From the NCBI RefSeq assembly GCF_900099925.1, contig NZ_FNDE01000012.1, forward strand, positions 22,156-86,155: a stretch of 64,000 nt of DNA, given 5' to 3'. The notes beneath the pieces are model-generated. The model was not told where the DNA came from, ran no database searches, and saw only the letters and a program-made list of their open reading frames with translations. The position numbers and the translations under genes are program-made. Shown here piece by piece: positions 1 to 9,534 of this stretch (positions within the stretch are counted from its first letter, which is position 1; every line of letters begins with the position of its first letter). This stretch comes from Aneurinibacillus thermoaerophilus (GTDB lineage Bacteria > Bacillota > Bacilli > Aneurinibacillales > Aneurinibacillaceae).

Positions 1-1
1 G

Positions 2-97
2 CTTTATATCATTAAAGTTACGATCAAAAAACAAAATGATGACAAGGTATTAGCGACGCTGCACACTGCTATTGCCAATCCGCAGAAAGGAGAATAA
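2..97 (+). CDS. C-terminal end of a minor-pilin-like protein (partial)
   Basis: An open frame enters from the left edge and ends at TAA 95-97, giving 31 residues (starts LYIIKVTIKK). It lies three bases upstream of a pilin gene with a prepilin motif. Minor pilins are normally encoded in tandem and often end in a beta-strand like this one, so a preceding minor pilin (PilV/GspI-like) is the best guess. The start and any class III signal lie outside the window. Function rests on context only. Confidence 0.5.
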   Translation, partial: LYIIKVTIKKQNDDKVLATLHTAIANPQKGE

Positions 98-100
98 TCA

Positions 101-886
101 ATGTCTCTGTTTCGCAAGTTTGTCCATCAGAAAATTTTCAATGAACGTGGCGTAACTCTTGTAGAGCTGCTAGTGGCGGTTGGCATTTTTCTTGCTATCA
201 TTCTTCCACTGTCCTCCATATATATATCTGGTATTTCACTTTATGACCGTACACGCATTGAAACGGATTTACAAAATGAAACAGATTTTATTCTTTCAAA
301 CATTTTAAATACAGTGCAGGATGCTTCTTATTTCGAATTACCTAATGACTCGTTCGATCCAACAAGGCACAACACATTGGTCGCTATTTTTAAAAATTCA
401 TTGGCTGGTAAAAGCTTGCTTCCGCCTGAAGATGAAGGCAAGAGCCGGGATGGATTGATTACGTATGATTTGAAGCTTGCCTACGATACCGAAACAAAAA
501 AGCAACAATCGATGCTAAAACGAACGTTCTATCAATTCCCACAACTCTCAAGCGGCGATTCACAAAGTAACCCAAACATAACAAACGATTCAAATAACGT
601 CTGGAAAACATTTAAACATGATGAAGGGTATGTTGTTGGCGGATTGTTTACAGTGACCGAACATAATGACAAGCTGACCATTTATCTTGTCGTCGCACCG
701 AAAGGAAAGAGTGGAACGATTCGCAATGGGCAAAAAGCTGAATTTACCGATCTGAATGATGTATTGCATGAATTAAACCGGTTACAAACGGAGCGGAAGT
801 CACTCGCTTCAAGCGATAACGAACCTTTGCATTTCATCCGTTTCGTGAAAACCGAGTTTGCTGTCAACAATATGAAGAATGGGTGA
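101..886 (+). CDS. Type IV prepilin-like protein (PilW/ComGF-like minor pilin)
   Basis: 261 residues. The N-terminus has a class III prepilin signal: a short basic leader ending NERG, then VTLVELL, with the predicted cut after Gly17 and the conserved Glu at +5. One hydrophobic helix (about 18-40) would anchor the protein and pack in the pilus core. The rest is a variable globular domain that I do not recognise. An AGAAAGGAGA ribosome site precedes ATG 101. It sits in a pilin operon with the gene before and the PilX-like gene after, whose start lies just downstream of this stop. The likely role is a low-abundance subunit of a type IV pilus or pseudopilus, processed by a prepilin peptidase encoded elsewhere. 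Confidence 0.8.
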   Translation: MSLFRKFVHQKIFNERGVTLVELLVAVGIFLAIILPLSSIYISGISLYDRTRIETDLQNETDFILSNILNTVQDASYFELPNDSFDPTRHNTLVAIFKNSLAGKSLLPPEDEGKSRDGLITYDLKLAYDTETKKQQSMLKRTFYQFPQLSSGDSQSNPNITNDSNNVWKTFKHDEGYVVGGLFTVTEHNDKLTIYLVVAPKGKSGTIRNGQKAEFTDLNDVLHELNRLQTERKSLASSDNEPLHFIRFVKTEFAVNNMKNG

Positions 887-893
887 GGCTGTA

Positions 894-2882
894 ATGAAAA
901 AAGTTAAGGAGGAACAAGGGGGCGCCCTGTTAACAGTTTTTTTTATTTTAATTTGTTTCGCCATACTTGGTTTATCAATTATGAGCGTTACGCTTCAATC
1001 GAGCAAAGTTCGCACATTTACTGACAACGAAATCAAGGGGAAAATGCTGGCGGAAATCGGACTGCTCTATTTTCGGGAAACGCTGGAAAAAGAGCTGGCT
1101 CAAGCGCAAAAGGAAGGCGCTTTTGAAAAAAACACAAGCCATCCTGTAAGACAGGCGCTCGAGAACCCGCGTGATGATGATAAGATAATAGAGATCATAA
1201 ACAAAATAGCTAAGAAAAATGATTTGCTAGATTCTAACAAACCAGAAGAATCTATTAAAAAATATGTATATATCCCGCTACCACAGCAAGAAGAAGGCGG
1301 GTTTGCCATCGGATATACCGCTTATGCTGCTATACCGTACAAAGATAAATTCGCCGAACCGAGTCAACCATACTCGCGAAAAATTACTGTCTCTATTATT
1401 GGCATTCCGCCGGGGAGCGCTGTTATGCAAAAGGATGGAACGGTTCAACCGAACGGCCAAAAGCTAGAAAACATAACAGCCACGTTTTATATTAATACCG
1501 TTCCCGGCCCATTCCATTATGCGATCAGCACGCCGGGAGAGGTACGCTTTTTCGGAGGAAGCAACATTATCGGAAACGTACGGGCGAACAAAGTACTCAC
1601 TAGCCAGCAATACCGATATAAAAAAGAAAACAATTGGTACAGCGGAGGGGACGAGACAAACAAAACGTACATCGAGGGAAAAGTATTCCTTACCGATCAG
1701 GACGATGCAGGTGTCTATGATGTAACCAATTACCCGAAAGAAACGGATTCACCTGAAAAAGAAAACATTCCACCGGTGGATAAAGCGGAACGAAAAACGA
1801 CCAAAAACGAGCTAAAAGCCAAGCAAATCTTTATGCCACAGGGGGACATTCCTTCTCATATCGTTGATTTGCAAGCTAAGCAGCCTTTTCTGCCCGGTTG
1901 GGAGCCGCCTGTCATCGAAATCGTAGAGGATGAGTCTTTGTCTCTATTTCATAATGAGACAGTTGGTGAATATATAAACAGGAAACTAGCAGAACGAAAA
2001 GAGGGCGCACCGGAGCCTGATGAAGTGGTAGATGAAACATCATTGTCTTCCGAAGAAGAAGGGGACGGTTTACGCAAAATAGATGAAAAGAAGCTAAAGG
2101 AGCGGATGTTCATTGAATCAAGACAGCCTAAGCCCAATGATCCGGAAATCGAGGCTCCTTCCTTAACCGTCCGGCTTACGGGAAAAACCCTTTACGACTA
2201 TAACGTTTCAGAATTATTCATTGTTCCGCAAAATCCTTCCGAACATAAAGTCACAGTCGAAATGGGAAAAAAAGGGCAATTTTCAGATGAGCCAACAAAA
2301 GAAGGGGAACCTTTCACATATAAAGGCACGATTTACATTCAGGGAGATCTGGATATTGTTAATGATATTGATATGACAGGTACGATTTATGTTGACGGCA
2401 ATGTCACAATTCGTGAAGCGACAAATCAGAAGAAGACAAATCAGGGAACACAAAATTTGGCCATTATCGCTTCCGGAAAAGTTATCCTGACAAACCGTTA
2501 TGAGGGAAAACCGATAGCAACACCTGACATTGACCTGTCCGCCTTTTTATATTCGGATTTTTCCTTACCTGAAACCGATGCCACAGATAGCAACAAAGCA
2601 GAAAAAGGAATGGAAATTTACTCTGTGGAATCGGTAAACCGTATTAAAGGCGGAATCGGAACAAGCGGAGGCTATATTGAATTAAATACAAAACGGGAAG
2701 GAGAGGCAGAAGAGCTCGCTTCTCACTTGAGCATTCAATTTAACCGGGGAATTTTTGAACAGGAAACACCTGGATTGCCTGCGGGAGACACTTTCTTTAT
2801 CGACATATATGACACACAATATAAACAAATTGCAGGAAATGAGCACATCGACATAATGAGCAAAAACGGAGGCAGCCGATAA
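894..2882 (+). CDS. PilX-like pilus assembly protein with a large extracellular domain
   Basis: 662 residues from ATG 894, preferred over the in-frame ATG 879 because a GGTGAGG ribosome site sits just before it and the protein then begins MKKVKEEQGG directly ahead of the membrane helix (about 10-32). This matches the short N-terminus of PilX/GspK-type minor pilins. The long exterior has an acidic linker (about 380-420) and a repetitive beta-rich stretch near 470-545, with GTIYIQGD and GTIYVDGN as successive rungs, similar to right-handed beta-helix or bactofilin-like folds. It is the last gene of the pilin operon and is followed at once by a terminator. Its substrate or partner is unknown; the convergent VWA protein is a candidate. 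Confidence 0.7.
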   Translation: MKKVKEEQGGALLTVFFILICFAILGLSIMSVTLQSSKVRTFTDNEIKGKMLAEIGLLYFRETLEKELAQAQKEGAFEKNTSHPVRQALENPRDDDKIIEIINKIAKKNDLLDSNKPEESIKKYVYIPLPQQEEGGFAIGYTAYAAIPYKDKFAEPSQPYSRKITVSIIGIPPGSAVMQKDGTVQPNGQKLENITATFYINTVPGPFHYAISTPGEVRFFGGSNIIGNVRANKVLTSQQYRYKKENNWYSGGDETNKTYIEGKVFLTDQDDAGVYDVTNYPKETDSPEKENIPPVDKAERKTTKNELKAKQIFMPQGDIPSHIVDLQAKQPFLPGWEPPVIEIVEDESLSLFHNETVGEYINRKLAERKEGAPEPDEVVDETSLSSEEEGDGLRKIDEKKLKERMFIESRQPKPNDPEIEAPSLTVRLTGKTLYDYNVSELFIVPQNPSEHKVTVEMGKKGQFSDEPTKEGEPFTYKGTIYIQGDLDIVNDIDMTGTIYVDGNVTIREATNQKKTNQGTQNLAIIASGKVILTNRYEGKPIATPDIDLSAFLYSDFSLPETDATDSNKAEKGMEIYSVESVNRIKGGIGTSGGYIELNTKREGEAEELASHLSIQFNRGIFEQETPGLPAGDTFFIDIYDTQYKQIAGNEHIDIMSKNGGSR

Positions 2883-2892
2883 CGGCTGCCTC
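2869..2892. terminator. Bidirectional rho-independent terminator between the pilin operon and the VWA gene
   Basis: Ten-base-pair stem GAGGCAGCCG / CGGCTGCCTC with a four-base loop, overlapping the stop codon of the plus-strand gene and ending one base before the stop of the minus-strand gene. The two genes converge here. Confidence 0.75.
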
Positions 2893-5787
2893 TTATTGCA
2901 GAGTTTCTGTTCCTTTTATCGTTAATTTTCCTGCATCTTTACTCGCTGTAAATTGTTTCAATCCCTCTTCTTTTACCGCATCAATTTTATCGACATTAAA
3001 ATCTTCGGTAGACTGTAATGTTATGATTAATTTTATTTTCACATCATACGTTGCTGTTTTGCCGTTTGGTGCTTTCAAAAGCTTCGGCACAGCCCACCCC
3101 TTATCGCCTTTACTTAGTTCTTTAGGTGGTGTAAATTCCGGTCGCACCGATTGGGTGTTTTTCGTCTTTGTATTTTCCAGGATAATGCTCATATCTACAA
3201 TTCGCAAATGTACTAATTGGGGCAGTTTCTTTACCTTATACCCTGCTTTCACGCTGGCGGCGCGGTTGTCCTTCGGTGACTTTGCTATCTCCGCTAGCGG
3301 CTCTATATAATCTTCAATTTTATTTCCTTCTGGATCTAACACATTTCTTATTTTTCGTTCACCATGTCGTTTGTCTTCAGGTATTTTGCTACCATCCGGG
3401 TTGCTGTCATCCTGCACGGTTTTATCTAATGTAACCGCCCAAATGTCCAAATCGGTCTTGACCGGCTGACCGTCTTTTTTATCCAGAACAACGACCATCT
3501 GTTTCTTCTCAAAATATCCGTTTTTTGCAGTAAGCTTTTTCCACTTGCCTTTTTCCTTAACATACCATGCCGTTGTCGGAAGGATTGTATCTTTTTGTGG
3601 CTGAATCACCACATATGCGTTGTCTCCGATTACATCAGATTTTACTTTAAATAAAGGCGTCAACCGTACATGAACGTTACAGCGCGCTTCTTTGCCACCG
3701 TCCTCCGTTCTGGCAACAATTTGCGCGGTTCCAACTCCTTTGGCTGTTACCTTTCCGTTTTCATCAACCTTAGCAACCGATTCATCGGTCGAACTCCATA
3801 TCACCTTTTTATTCGTAGCATTTGACGGTTTTACTTCAGCAGTTAATTGTTCTGTCCAATGCGTTTCCGGAACGGTGTTTGGGTCAGGATCGATATCCAT
3901 ATCCAATTTTGTCTTGTTAAGGACAATGCCGCTAACCGGAATCCGTTGCGGAACGACCGTAATCGTAAACGCCTCTAACGGTTTCGTTACCACATTGCCA
4001 TTGAACGTTTTATATGACAGAGAAACATCTGTAAAAGAGTACGTTCCTTCTTTTAAAAATTTCAATTTCAGCGCTTTTTTCAATTCGTTCGCATCTATCG
4101 CAGGGCCATTCTCTGTATAGGGCACATCTGGGAAACGTATCGTAACATAGCCGGATTCATCAACAACTGCGTCCGTATCCGGCGCAAGCTGTACATCAGA
4201 AGAAGGCAGCTTCACTTTCACCTTGACTTCCCCCAGGGAAATCTGCTTAATTTTATTTGTAATTTGGGCGAAAAGGGACTTTAAATTGTCCATCGTTCCT
4301 TCGTAAGCAGCGCCGCCAGTAAGAGAAGAAAGCCGTTCTAGATTCTTCATGCGCACATCTCTGCCAAAACCTATCGAATACAATTTAATCGAGTTGTCTG
4401 CCAGTTCACGTGCTGCTTCCTCTGCATCCCGCAGCGCTTTTTCAATTTGCCATTCTTCTGTTCCCCCATCTTTTCCCTTTCCGTGTGTCGGAACACCATC
4501 AGTTAAAAAGATAATATACTTACGGTTCGTACTATTTGCAAACATAGACTTGGCCATATGTAGGGCAGCCCAGTAATTCGTCCATCCTACAGCATGAACC
4601 CATTCCACTCTCTTTTTTACGGTGTCAAAATGAGTAGTTAAATCACTTAGCTTTTCAGCCTCTGTACTAAACGAAACAAGCCCAATTCTATCATCTGCGC
4701 TTTTGCTACCTGAGTGATCGGCCAGCAAATCAATGGCGTGCTTGGTTGCTTCTTTCGCCTTCGCCATCTTGTTTTCATTTCTTACCATAGAACCGGAGCG
4801 GTCGAGCACAAATACAATATCGACAGGTTCACGAACCAAATCAGAGGCGGTCGGCTTACCGTACGGCGTAAGTTGAACGTTCACGGCTCCTACAGCCGTC
4901 CCATCCTGCGTCTCGATTGTCTGCTGCTTCGGATCTATGGTGCCATTCAGTCCGATGTGTGATTGCTCCTCCGCCGGCCCTACCTCTACAGTAATCGCTG
5001 CAGATAGAGTCTTCGTTTGAGCCATCGGTTCAATGTTTTTGGCACATGTAACATTAGGTTTTGTTTTCTTATAATATACGGTTCCCCGCACACAAATTTT
5101 TGGAAGACCGCTTACTACAACATCATCCAAAAAATAAGCATCACCTTCGATTGTAAGCTCCGCATTCCCGCTAATCGTAAGATTTTTAAAGAAAAAAGCA
5201 TCTGCTCCAACAGTAGTAGTAGAGTTATCACTAATTTTCACCGTTTCAAAATAAGAATCTTTCCCGATGTTCACCTTAGGGTTGCCGCTTATAGCGGTGT
5301 TTCCTCTAAAATACCCATTATCGTTTACAGTGAAATCAGCATTACCGCTAATTTCTGTCGTTTCTTCCACATACAAGGAAGAATACTGATGCGAACGATT
5401 CCCGGATTCTTTTAAATGTTTCTCTTTCTTTACATTCGATGGAGGCTCAGGAAATGAAAGATCCCCTCTACTTCCCTTTTCATAGTATACAGTAATCGTC
5501 GCCTTCCCTTCTTGCAGCGCAGTCACTTCAACAGAATTCCCCCTGTCATGACTTAACTGCAAAACGTTCGGATCGGAAACCGACCAGCGCACGGCGTCGG
5601 CCTTGCTCGGGTCAACATTGACGGTAAACGTTTCCTTGTGCCCTTTCTGCATTTTCGTTTTATACTGCATGAACGCTACATCGTTATCCGCAATATTTTC
5701 TGCACGTACGGAAACATTCCCAATGCTTGTAAAAAAAAGCATAAACATCATACAAAACAACAGTCCCATAGATAATGCTTTTCTCAT
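2893..5787 (-). CDS. Secreted von Willebrand factor A protein with Ig-like domains; adhesin candidate
   Basis: 964 residues from ATG 5787, chosen because an AGGGGAGGAAG ribosome site precedes it, a signal peptide (MRKALSMGLLF...) follows, and the longer frame would start inside the promoter -35. Order: signal peptide (about 1-29); Ig-like BIG domain (33-103); repetitive beta segment with recurring SGN and D-x-YF steps (140-240); VWA domain with the metal-binding DRSGSM motif (329-334); second BIG_2 domain (about 617-708); C-terminal region of unknown fold. No LPXTG or other anchor is evident. Convergence with a minor-pilin operon suggests a surface or pilus-tip role like other VWA pilus adhesins; that is inference. 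Confidence 0.75.
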   Translation of the reverse strand: MRKALSMGLLFCMMFMLFFTSIGNVSVRAENIADNDVAFMQYKTKMQKGHKETFTVNVDPSKADAVRWSVSDPNVLQLSHDRGNSVEVTALQEGKATITVYYEKGSRGDLSFPEPPSNVKKEKHLKESGNRSHQYSSLYVEETTEISGNADFTVNDNGYFRGNTAISGNPKVNIGKDSYFETVKISDNSTTTVGADAFFFKNLTISGNAELTIEGDAYFLDDVVVSGLPKICVRGTVYYKKTKPNVTCAKNIEPMAQTKTLSAAITVEVGPAEEQSHIGLNGTIDPKQQTIETQDGTAVGAVNVQLTPYGKPTASDLVREPVDIVFVLDRSGSMVRNENKMAKAKEATKHAIDLLADHSGSKSADDRIGLVSFSTEAEKLSDLTTHFDTVKKRVEWVHAVGWTNYWAALHMAKSMFANSTNRKYIIFLTDGVPTHGKGKDGGTEEWQIEKALRDAEEAARELADNSIKLYSIGFGRDVRMKNLERLSSLTGGAAYEGTMDNLKSLFAQITNKIKQISLGEVKVKVKLPSSDVQLAPDTDAVVDESGYVTIRFPDVPYTENGPAIDANELKKALKLKFLKEGTYSFTDVSLSYKTFNGNVVTKPLEAFTITVVPQRIPVSGIVLNKTKLDMDIDPDPNTVPETHWTEQLTAEVKPSNATNKKVIWSSTDESVAKVDENGKVTAKGVGTAQIVARTEDGGKEARCNVHVRLTPLFKVKSDVIGDNAYVVIQPQKDTILPTTAWYVKEKGKWKKLTAKNGYFEKKQMVVVLDKKDGQPVKTDLDIWAVTLDKTVQDDSNPDGSKIPEDKRHGERKIRNVLDPEGNKIEDYIEPLAEIAKSPKDNRAASVKAGYKVKKLPQLVHLRIVDMSIILENTKTKNTQSVRPEFTPPKELSKGDKGWAVPKLLKAPNGKTATYDVKIKLIITLQSTEDFNVDKIDAVKEEGLKQFTASKDAGKLTIKGTETLQ

Positions 5788-5805
5788 CTTCTTCCTCCCC
5801 TCTCT

Positions 5806-5828
5806 TGTTATATTTTTACTATATAACA
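5806..5828. promoter_or_regulatory. Inverted repeat in the leader of the VWA gene
   Basis: Eight-base arms TGTTATAT / ATATAACA with a seven-base loop lie just downstream of the -10 box. The chemoreceptor leader has a related but less symmetric element at 7962-7983. It may be an operator or a leader hairpin; no regulator is identified. Confidence 0.4.
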
Positions 5829-5834
5829 GGGAAA

Positions 5835-5862
5835 ATTTTACCACAATACATATCACTGTCAA
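5835..5862 (-). promoter_or_regulatory. Sigma-A promoter of the VWA gene
   Basis: On the minus strand TTGACA (5862-5857), 16 bases, then TAAAAT (5840-5835) with a TG extension. It lies about 48 bases upstream of the chosen ATG. Confidence 0.75.
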
Positions 5863-5943
5863 CTTTGTTTTCCCGTGTATACATTTATATTATCTTTCAT
5901 ATTTATGAAATAATGGAACAACAATGAAGCGCGAAAGTTTGAA

Positions 5944-5984
5944 TAAAAAACGCCTTCTCTTGTCGTAAAGGCAAGAGAAGGCCG
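5944..5984 (-). terminator. Terminator of the chemoreceptor gene
   Basis: An eleven-base stem (GCCTTCTCTTG / CAAGAGAAGGC) with a run of T on the minus-strand 3' side, just past the chemoreceptor stop codon. Confidence 0.8.
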
Positions 5985-5989
5985 GTTTT

Positions 5990-7942
5990 TCACATTTTAA
6001 ACCTATCTACATTATCTCTTAATTCTTCAGCGATCGTTGACAACGCAGCGGCCGATGAATAAATCTCTTCCATGGAAGCAAGCTGTTCTTCCATTGCGCT
6101 CGAAATGCTGCTCATTTTCTCCATGTTTTGTTCCTGAGAATACTTGGCATTTTTCGTGATTTGCATAACTTCTTCCGCTCCGGCTGAAATTTGCTGCACC
6201 GCCGCTGATACTTCCTGAACTTGTGTGGTTACTTCCGTAATGGACTGCAAAATCGAACGAAATGCTTCGTCTGCCTCGCGGACATTTTTCATTCCCTTAT
6301 GTACGACATCTGTACTATCCGTCATCGATTGAACCGCATATTTCATTTCCTGCTGAATGGTAGCAATGAGCGCTTTGATTTTTTCTGCCGAATTTGATGA
6401 CTGCTCAGCCAAACTCCGCACTTCATCGGCGACGACCGCAAAACCTTTTCCTTGCTCTCCAGCTCTTGCCGCCTCAATGGCCGCATTTAGCGACAACAAG
6501 TTTGTCTGGTTAGCGATTTCCGTAATCACTTCAACAATTTTGCCAATTTGGTTAGAACGTTCACTAAGGCGTTCGATAACTTTGCTCAATTCTCCTACTT
6601 TATCGGTAATCATGCTCATATTTTCATTGATCGTTTGCAATGCCTGTTTTCCTTTTTCCGTCCGCTCCAACGCTTCAGAAGAGGCAAGAGAAACCGTTTG
6701 GGAATTTCCGGCGATTTGTTGAATCCCCCTCGACATTTCATCAACAGATAAAGAAGCTTTCTCGATGCTCTTCGTCTGCTGTATCGTTTCTTCCGTTATA
6801 TCTTGCGTCATCGCCGCCACATGTTCGGATGCCTGACTTGATTGCTCTGCGCTTGCAGCTAATTGTTCCGAAGAAGAAGCCAGCAGATGAGATTTCTCGC
6901 TAATCGTTTGCAAAACAGAATGCAAAGAATCGATCATATGATTAAAACTGGTTCCCACTACGCTTAGCTCATCCCGGCCCTTGCTTTGAACTTTGGACGT
7001 TAAGTCTCCCTCTTTGACTTTTTCGGCGACATTCCTCAAATCTTGCAAAGGCTGAGTAATGGAACGGATGACAATATACGCAAGCAATAAACTAAACACG
7101 AAAAACACAAGCACTACTACAAGTGTGGTGTAAAAAATAGGTGCCACTTCCTGCTCGGCTTCCGACTCGGGCATTACACTTGCAATTTTCCAGCCAGTCA
7201 AAGGATTGACGGAAAATACGGCGTTCATCTGTTCCTCGCCTTCCATGTATGTAAGTTCCCCTGAATTTTGTTTCATGATCTCTTCATATTGTACACCCGA
7301 GACTTTAGACCCATACTTTTCATGCGGATGAACAATCACCTCACCTTGCTCATCCAGAATAAAGGCATAGCCTTCTTTCCCGATTCTTACCTTTTTCACT
7401 TCATCTGTTAAATGGTTTAAATTTAAATCAATGCCTACGACTCCCTTGCCGTCCTTCGTTGTTTTAGCAATTGTTACCACTACAGCATCTACGGAAACGG
7501 CTTGATAAGGATTTGTAATAATAACTTCCCCTTTATTTTCCATCGCTTGCTTATACCAGGGTCGCTTACGCGGATCATACCCATCCGGCATTTTTACATT
7601 AGGCGCATTTACATAAGAGCCATTCTCGTTTCCTACAAATGCATTGATAAGCTCGGAATGAGCAGATTGAAAATCGTTCAATCGTTGTCTTAAACCTTCT
7701 GTTCCAACTTCAGCAGAGTTGATGTTTTGTGCCAGAAACTCAATGTTTTTTACCTGTGGATATATGACTCCGTTAACAAACGTATTCAATGTTTTATTGC
7801 TCTCTTGGCCACTATATAAAGTTTGCTCCATAACCTCTTTCTTCGCTACGTTATACGATACAAATCCTAAACAACTAGTAGAAATAAATACGATTAGTAA
7901 AAAAGAAATGATCAACCTCACTTTTACAGAGACATTTCTCAT
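5990..7942 (-). CDS. Methyl-accepting chemotaxis protein with Cache sensor
   Basis: 650 residues. Two membrane helices (about 8-30 and 268-292) flank an extracellular dCache-type sensor region; a HAMP domain (about 293-345) and a long coiled-coil signalling domain follow. The conserved hairpin tip is clear around 475-515 ([19 protein letters not shown]). Chemoreceptors of this type bind small ligands outside the cell and control CheA kinase through CheW. There is no C-terminal CheR-docking pentapeptide. It is a single-gene unit with its own promoter at 7991-8018 and terminator at 5944-5984. The ligand cannot be read from sequence; B. subtilis McpA/TlpA-type amino-acid receptors are the nearest remembered relatives. 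Confidence 0.9.
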   Translation of the reverse strand: MRNVSVKVRLIISFLLIVFISTSCLGFVSYNVAKKEVMEQTLYSGQESNKTLNTFVNGVIYPQVKNIEFLAQNINSAEVGTEGLRQRLNDFQSAHSELINAFVGNENGSYVNAPNVKMPDGYDPRKRPWYKQAMENKGEVIITNPYQAVSVDAVVVTIAKTTKDGKGVVGIDLNLNHLTDEVKKVRIGKEGYAFILDEQGEVIVHPHEKYGSKVSGVQYEEIMKQNSGELTYMEGEEQMNAVFSVNPLTGWKIASVMPESEAEQEVAPIFYTTLVVVLVFFVFSLLLAYIVIRSITQPLQDLRNVAEKVKEGDLTSKVQSKGRDELSVVGTSFNHMIDSLHSVLQTISEKSHLLASSSEQLAASAEQSSQASEHVAAMTQDITEETIQQTKSIEKASLSVDEMSRGIQQIAGNSQTVSLASSEALERTEKGKQALQTINENMSMITDKVGELSKVIERLSERSNQIGKIVEVITEIANQTNLLSLNAAIEAARAGEQGKGFAVVADEVRSLAEQSSNSAEKIKALIATIQQEMKYAVQSMTDSTDVVHKGMKNVREADEAFRSILQSITEVTTQVQEVSAAVQQISAGAEEVMQITKNAKYSQEQNMEKMSSISSAMEEQLASMEEIYSSAAALSTIAEELRDNVDRFKM

Positions 7943-7990
7943 GTATTGAACCCTCTTTCTTTGTTACTTTTTTATGATATGACAGAGAAG

Positions 7991-8018
7991 ATTTTACTAA
8001 AAAATTCCCTCTTGTCAA
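7991..8018 (-). promoter_or_regulatory. Sigma-A-type promoter of the chemoreceptor gene
   Basis: TTGACA (8018-8013), 16 bases, TAAAAT (7996-7991) on the minus strand. The spacing, -10 box and following leader closely match those of the VWA gene at 5835-5862. Confidence 0.7.
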
Positions 8019-8033
8019 CTTTTCTATCCACAG

Positions 8034-8076
8034 AAAAAGCCTTTTTTCAGCTCGTAAAAGTGAAAAAAGGCTCTTT
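8034..8076 (-). terminator. Terminator of the valS-folC-murC operon
   Basis: A long A/T-rich stem built on AGCCTTTTTTCA / TGAAAAAAGGCT, 40 bases past the murC stop, with Ts on the minus-strand 3' side. Confidence 0.7.
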
Positions 8077-8118
8077 ATCGTTTTTAAGAAATTGTATTTT
8101 TTACAAAACGGAAAATAT

Positions 8119-9534
8119 CTATGCTTCTTTTAAATGCTTTACTAGCTGTTCCGCAACTTTCCAAATATCTCCTGCACCCATAGTAAGGACAAGATCGCCT
8201 GGCTTCACGGCTTGCTTCAACCGCTCCACTACTTTTTCCTTTGTCGGAATATAAGCGGCGTTTGGGTTGCTGTTCTCCCTAATCCGTTCTACTAACCTTG
8301 CAGCACTTACACCTTCAATTTCCGGATCATTTGCTGGAGAATAAATATCAACGATAATGACTTCGTCCGCATCGCCAAACGCTTGGCTGAACGCATCCAG
8401 CAGGAAGAATGTGCGTGTATACCGTTGTGGCTGGAATATCGCTATAATGCGACGATTCGTTGAACGGGCCGCTTCCAGCGTTGCCTCAATTTCAGTCGGA
8501 TGATGTGCATAATCGTCTACTACGAGAATATCGTTAACTTCTCCGATGACTTGGAAACGCCGTTTCGCCCCACGAAACGATATAATCGCTTCCGCAATTT
8601 GCTCAAACGTTAATCCGGCCTGCATGCACACCGCTGTCGTCGCTAACGCATTATATACGTTGTGAAGCCCTGGTACTGAGAGTTTCATCCTGCCTAGCAA
8701 TTTTCCATGATGGAACACATCGAACGAAATCGTACGGTCGCCTGGCTCAATATTGCTTGCAGTATAATCGGCTTCTTTGTTAATCGCGTACGTAACAAAC
8801 GATACATTTTCCTTCTTTTCCGAAATCATCTCCGTCACATATTGATCGTCAATGCATACAACCGCTGCCCCGTTCTCTTTCACTTGAGAAAGAAATTGAC
8901 GATACGCTTTTTTTAAATTTTCAAAGTCTCCATCGTAATTTTCAAGATGATCCGGCTCAATATTGGTAACAACCGCAATATACGGGAAGTACTCGAGGAA
9001 CGTGCCGTCGCTTTCATCCGCTTCCGCCACGACAAACTCGCCTCTGCCCGCTTTCGCGTTGCTTCCTATGTCCATGATTTCACCGCCGATAATATACGTC
9101 GGATCGATTTCAGCCTTCTCCATGACCAGTGCAATCATGGACGAGGTTGTTGTCTTTCCGTGCGCACCTGCCACCGCAATGCCTTTTTTCTCATTCAACA
9201 ACCGCGCCAGCATTTTTGAACGATGAATGAGCGGAATCGCCTGTTCTTTCGCAGCCATTAATTCCACATTCTCCTGCGGAATGTCCGTCGAATAGATAAC
9301 CAAATCCGCGCCCGTGATATTTTCCGCCTGATGACCGATGAACACACGAGCTCCTTTTTGTTGCAGTTTATCTGTCAGCTCTTTGCGAGCTACATCCGAG
9401 CCCGTGACATGACATCCCATATCCAGCATGACACGGGCAATAGCGCTCATTCCATACCCGCCAATGCCAATAAAATGAACATGTTCTCGCTTGTGTTCCT
9501 GCTGTTTTTCCACCTGAGTGTCCATCTTATTCAT
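8119..9534 (-). CDS. murC: UDP-N-acetylmuramate--L-alanine ligase
   Basis: 471 residues from ATG 9534. The upstream part of the open frame is the folC gene in another frame; this ATG overlaps the folC stop by eight bases and has AGGAAAG before it. MurC adds L-alanine to UDP-MurNAc in the cytoplasm, the first peptide step of peptidoglycan synthesis. Visible: the N-terminal Rossmann motif GIGGYGMSAIA, the ATP loop GAHGKTTT (about 122-129), and the Mur ligase motifs EADESDGTF, DHLENYDGD and DDYAHHPTE. It is the last gene of valS-folC-murC, so its transcription should follow the valine-responsive T-box; placing murC here differs from B. subtilis. Confidence 0.95.
   Translation of the reverse strand: MNKMDTQVEKQQEHKREHVHFIGIGGYGMSAIARVMLDMGCHVTGSDVARKELTDKLQQKGARVFIGHQAENITGADLVIYSTDIPQENVELMAAKEQAIPLIHRSKMLARLLNEKKGIAVAGAHGKTTTSSMIALVMEKAEIDPTYIIGGEIMDIGSNAKAGRGEFVVAEADESDGTFLEYFPYIAVVTNIEPDHLENYDGDFENLKKAYRQFLSQVKENGAAVVCIDDQYVTEMISEKKENVSFVTYAINKEADYTASNIEPGDRTISFDVFHHGKLLGRMKLSVPGLHNVYNALATTAVCMQAGLTFEQIAEAIISFRGAKRRFQVIGEVNDILVVDDYAHHPTEIEATLEAARSTNRRIIAIFQPQRYTRTFFLLDAFSQAFGDADEVIIVDIYSPANDPEIEGVSAARLVERIRENSNPNAAYIPTKEKVVERLKQAVKPGDLVLTMGAGDIWKVAEQLVKHLKEA

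Noticed and set aside
8075..8103. Sigma-D-like promoter for the chemoreceptor (TAAA, then AACGATAA)
   Set aside because: Spacing of 17 is too long and it overlaps the murC terminator; the sigma-A promoter at 7991-8018 is better.
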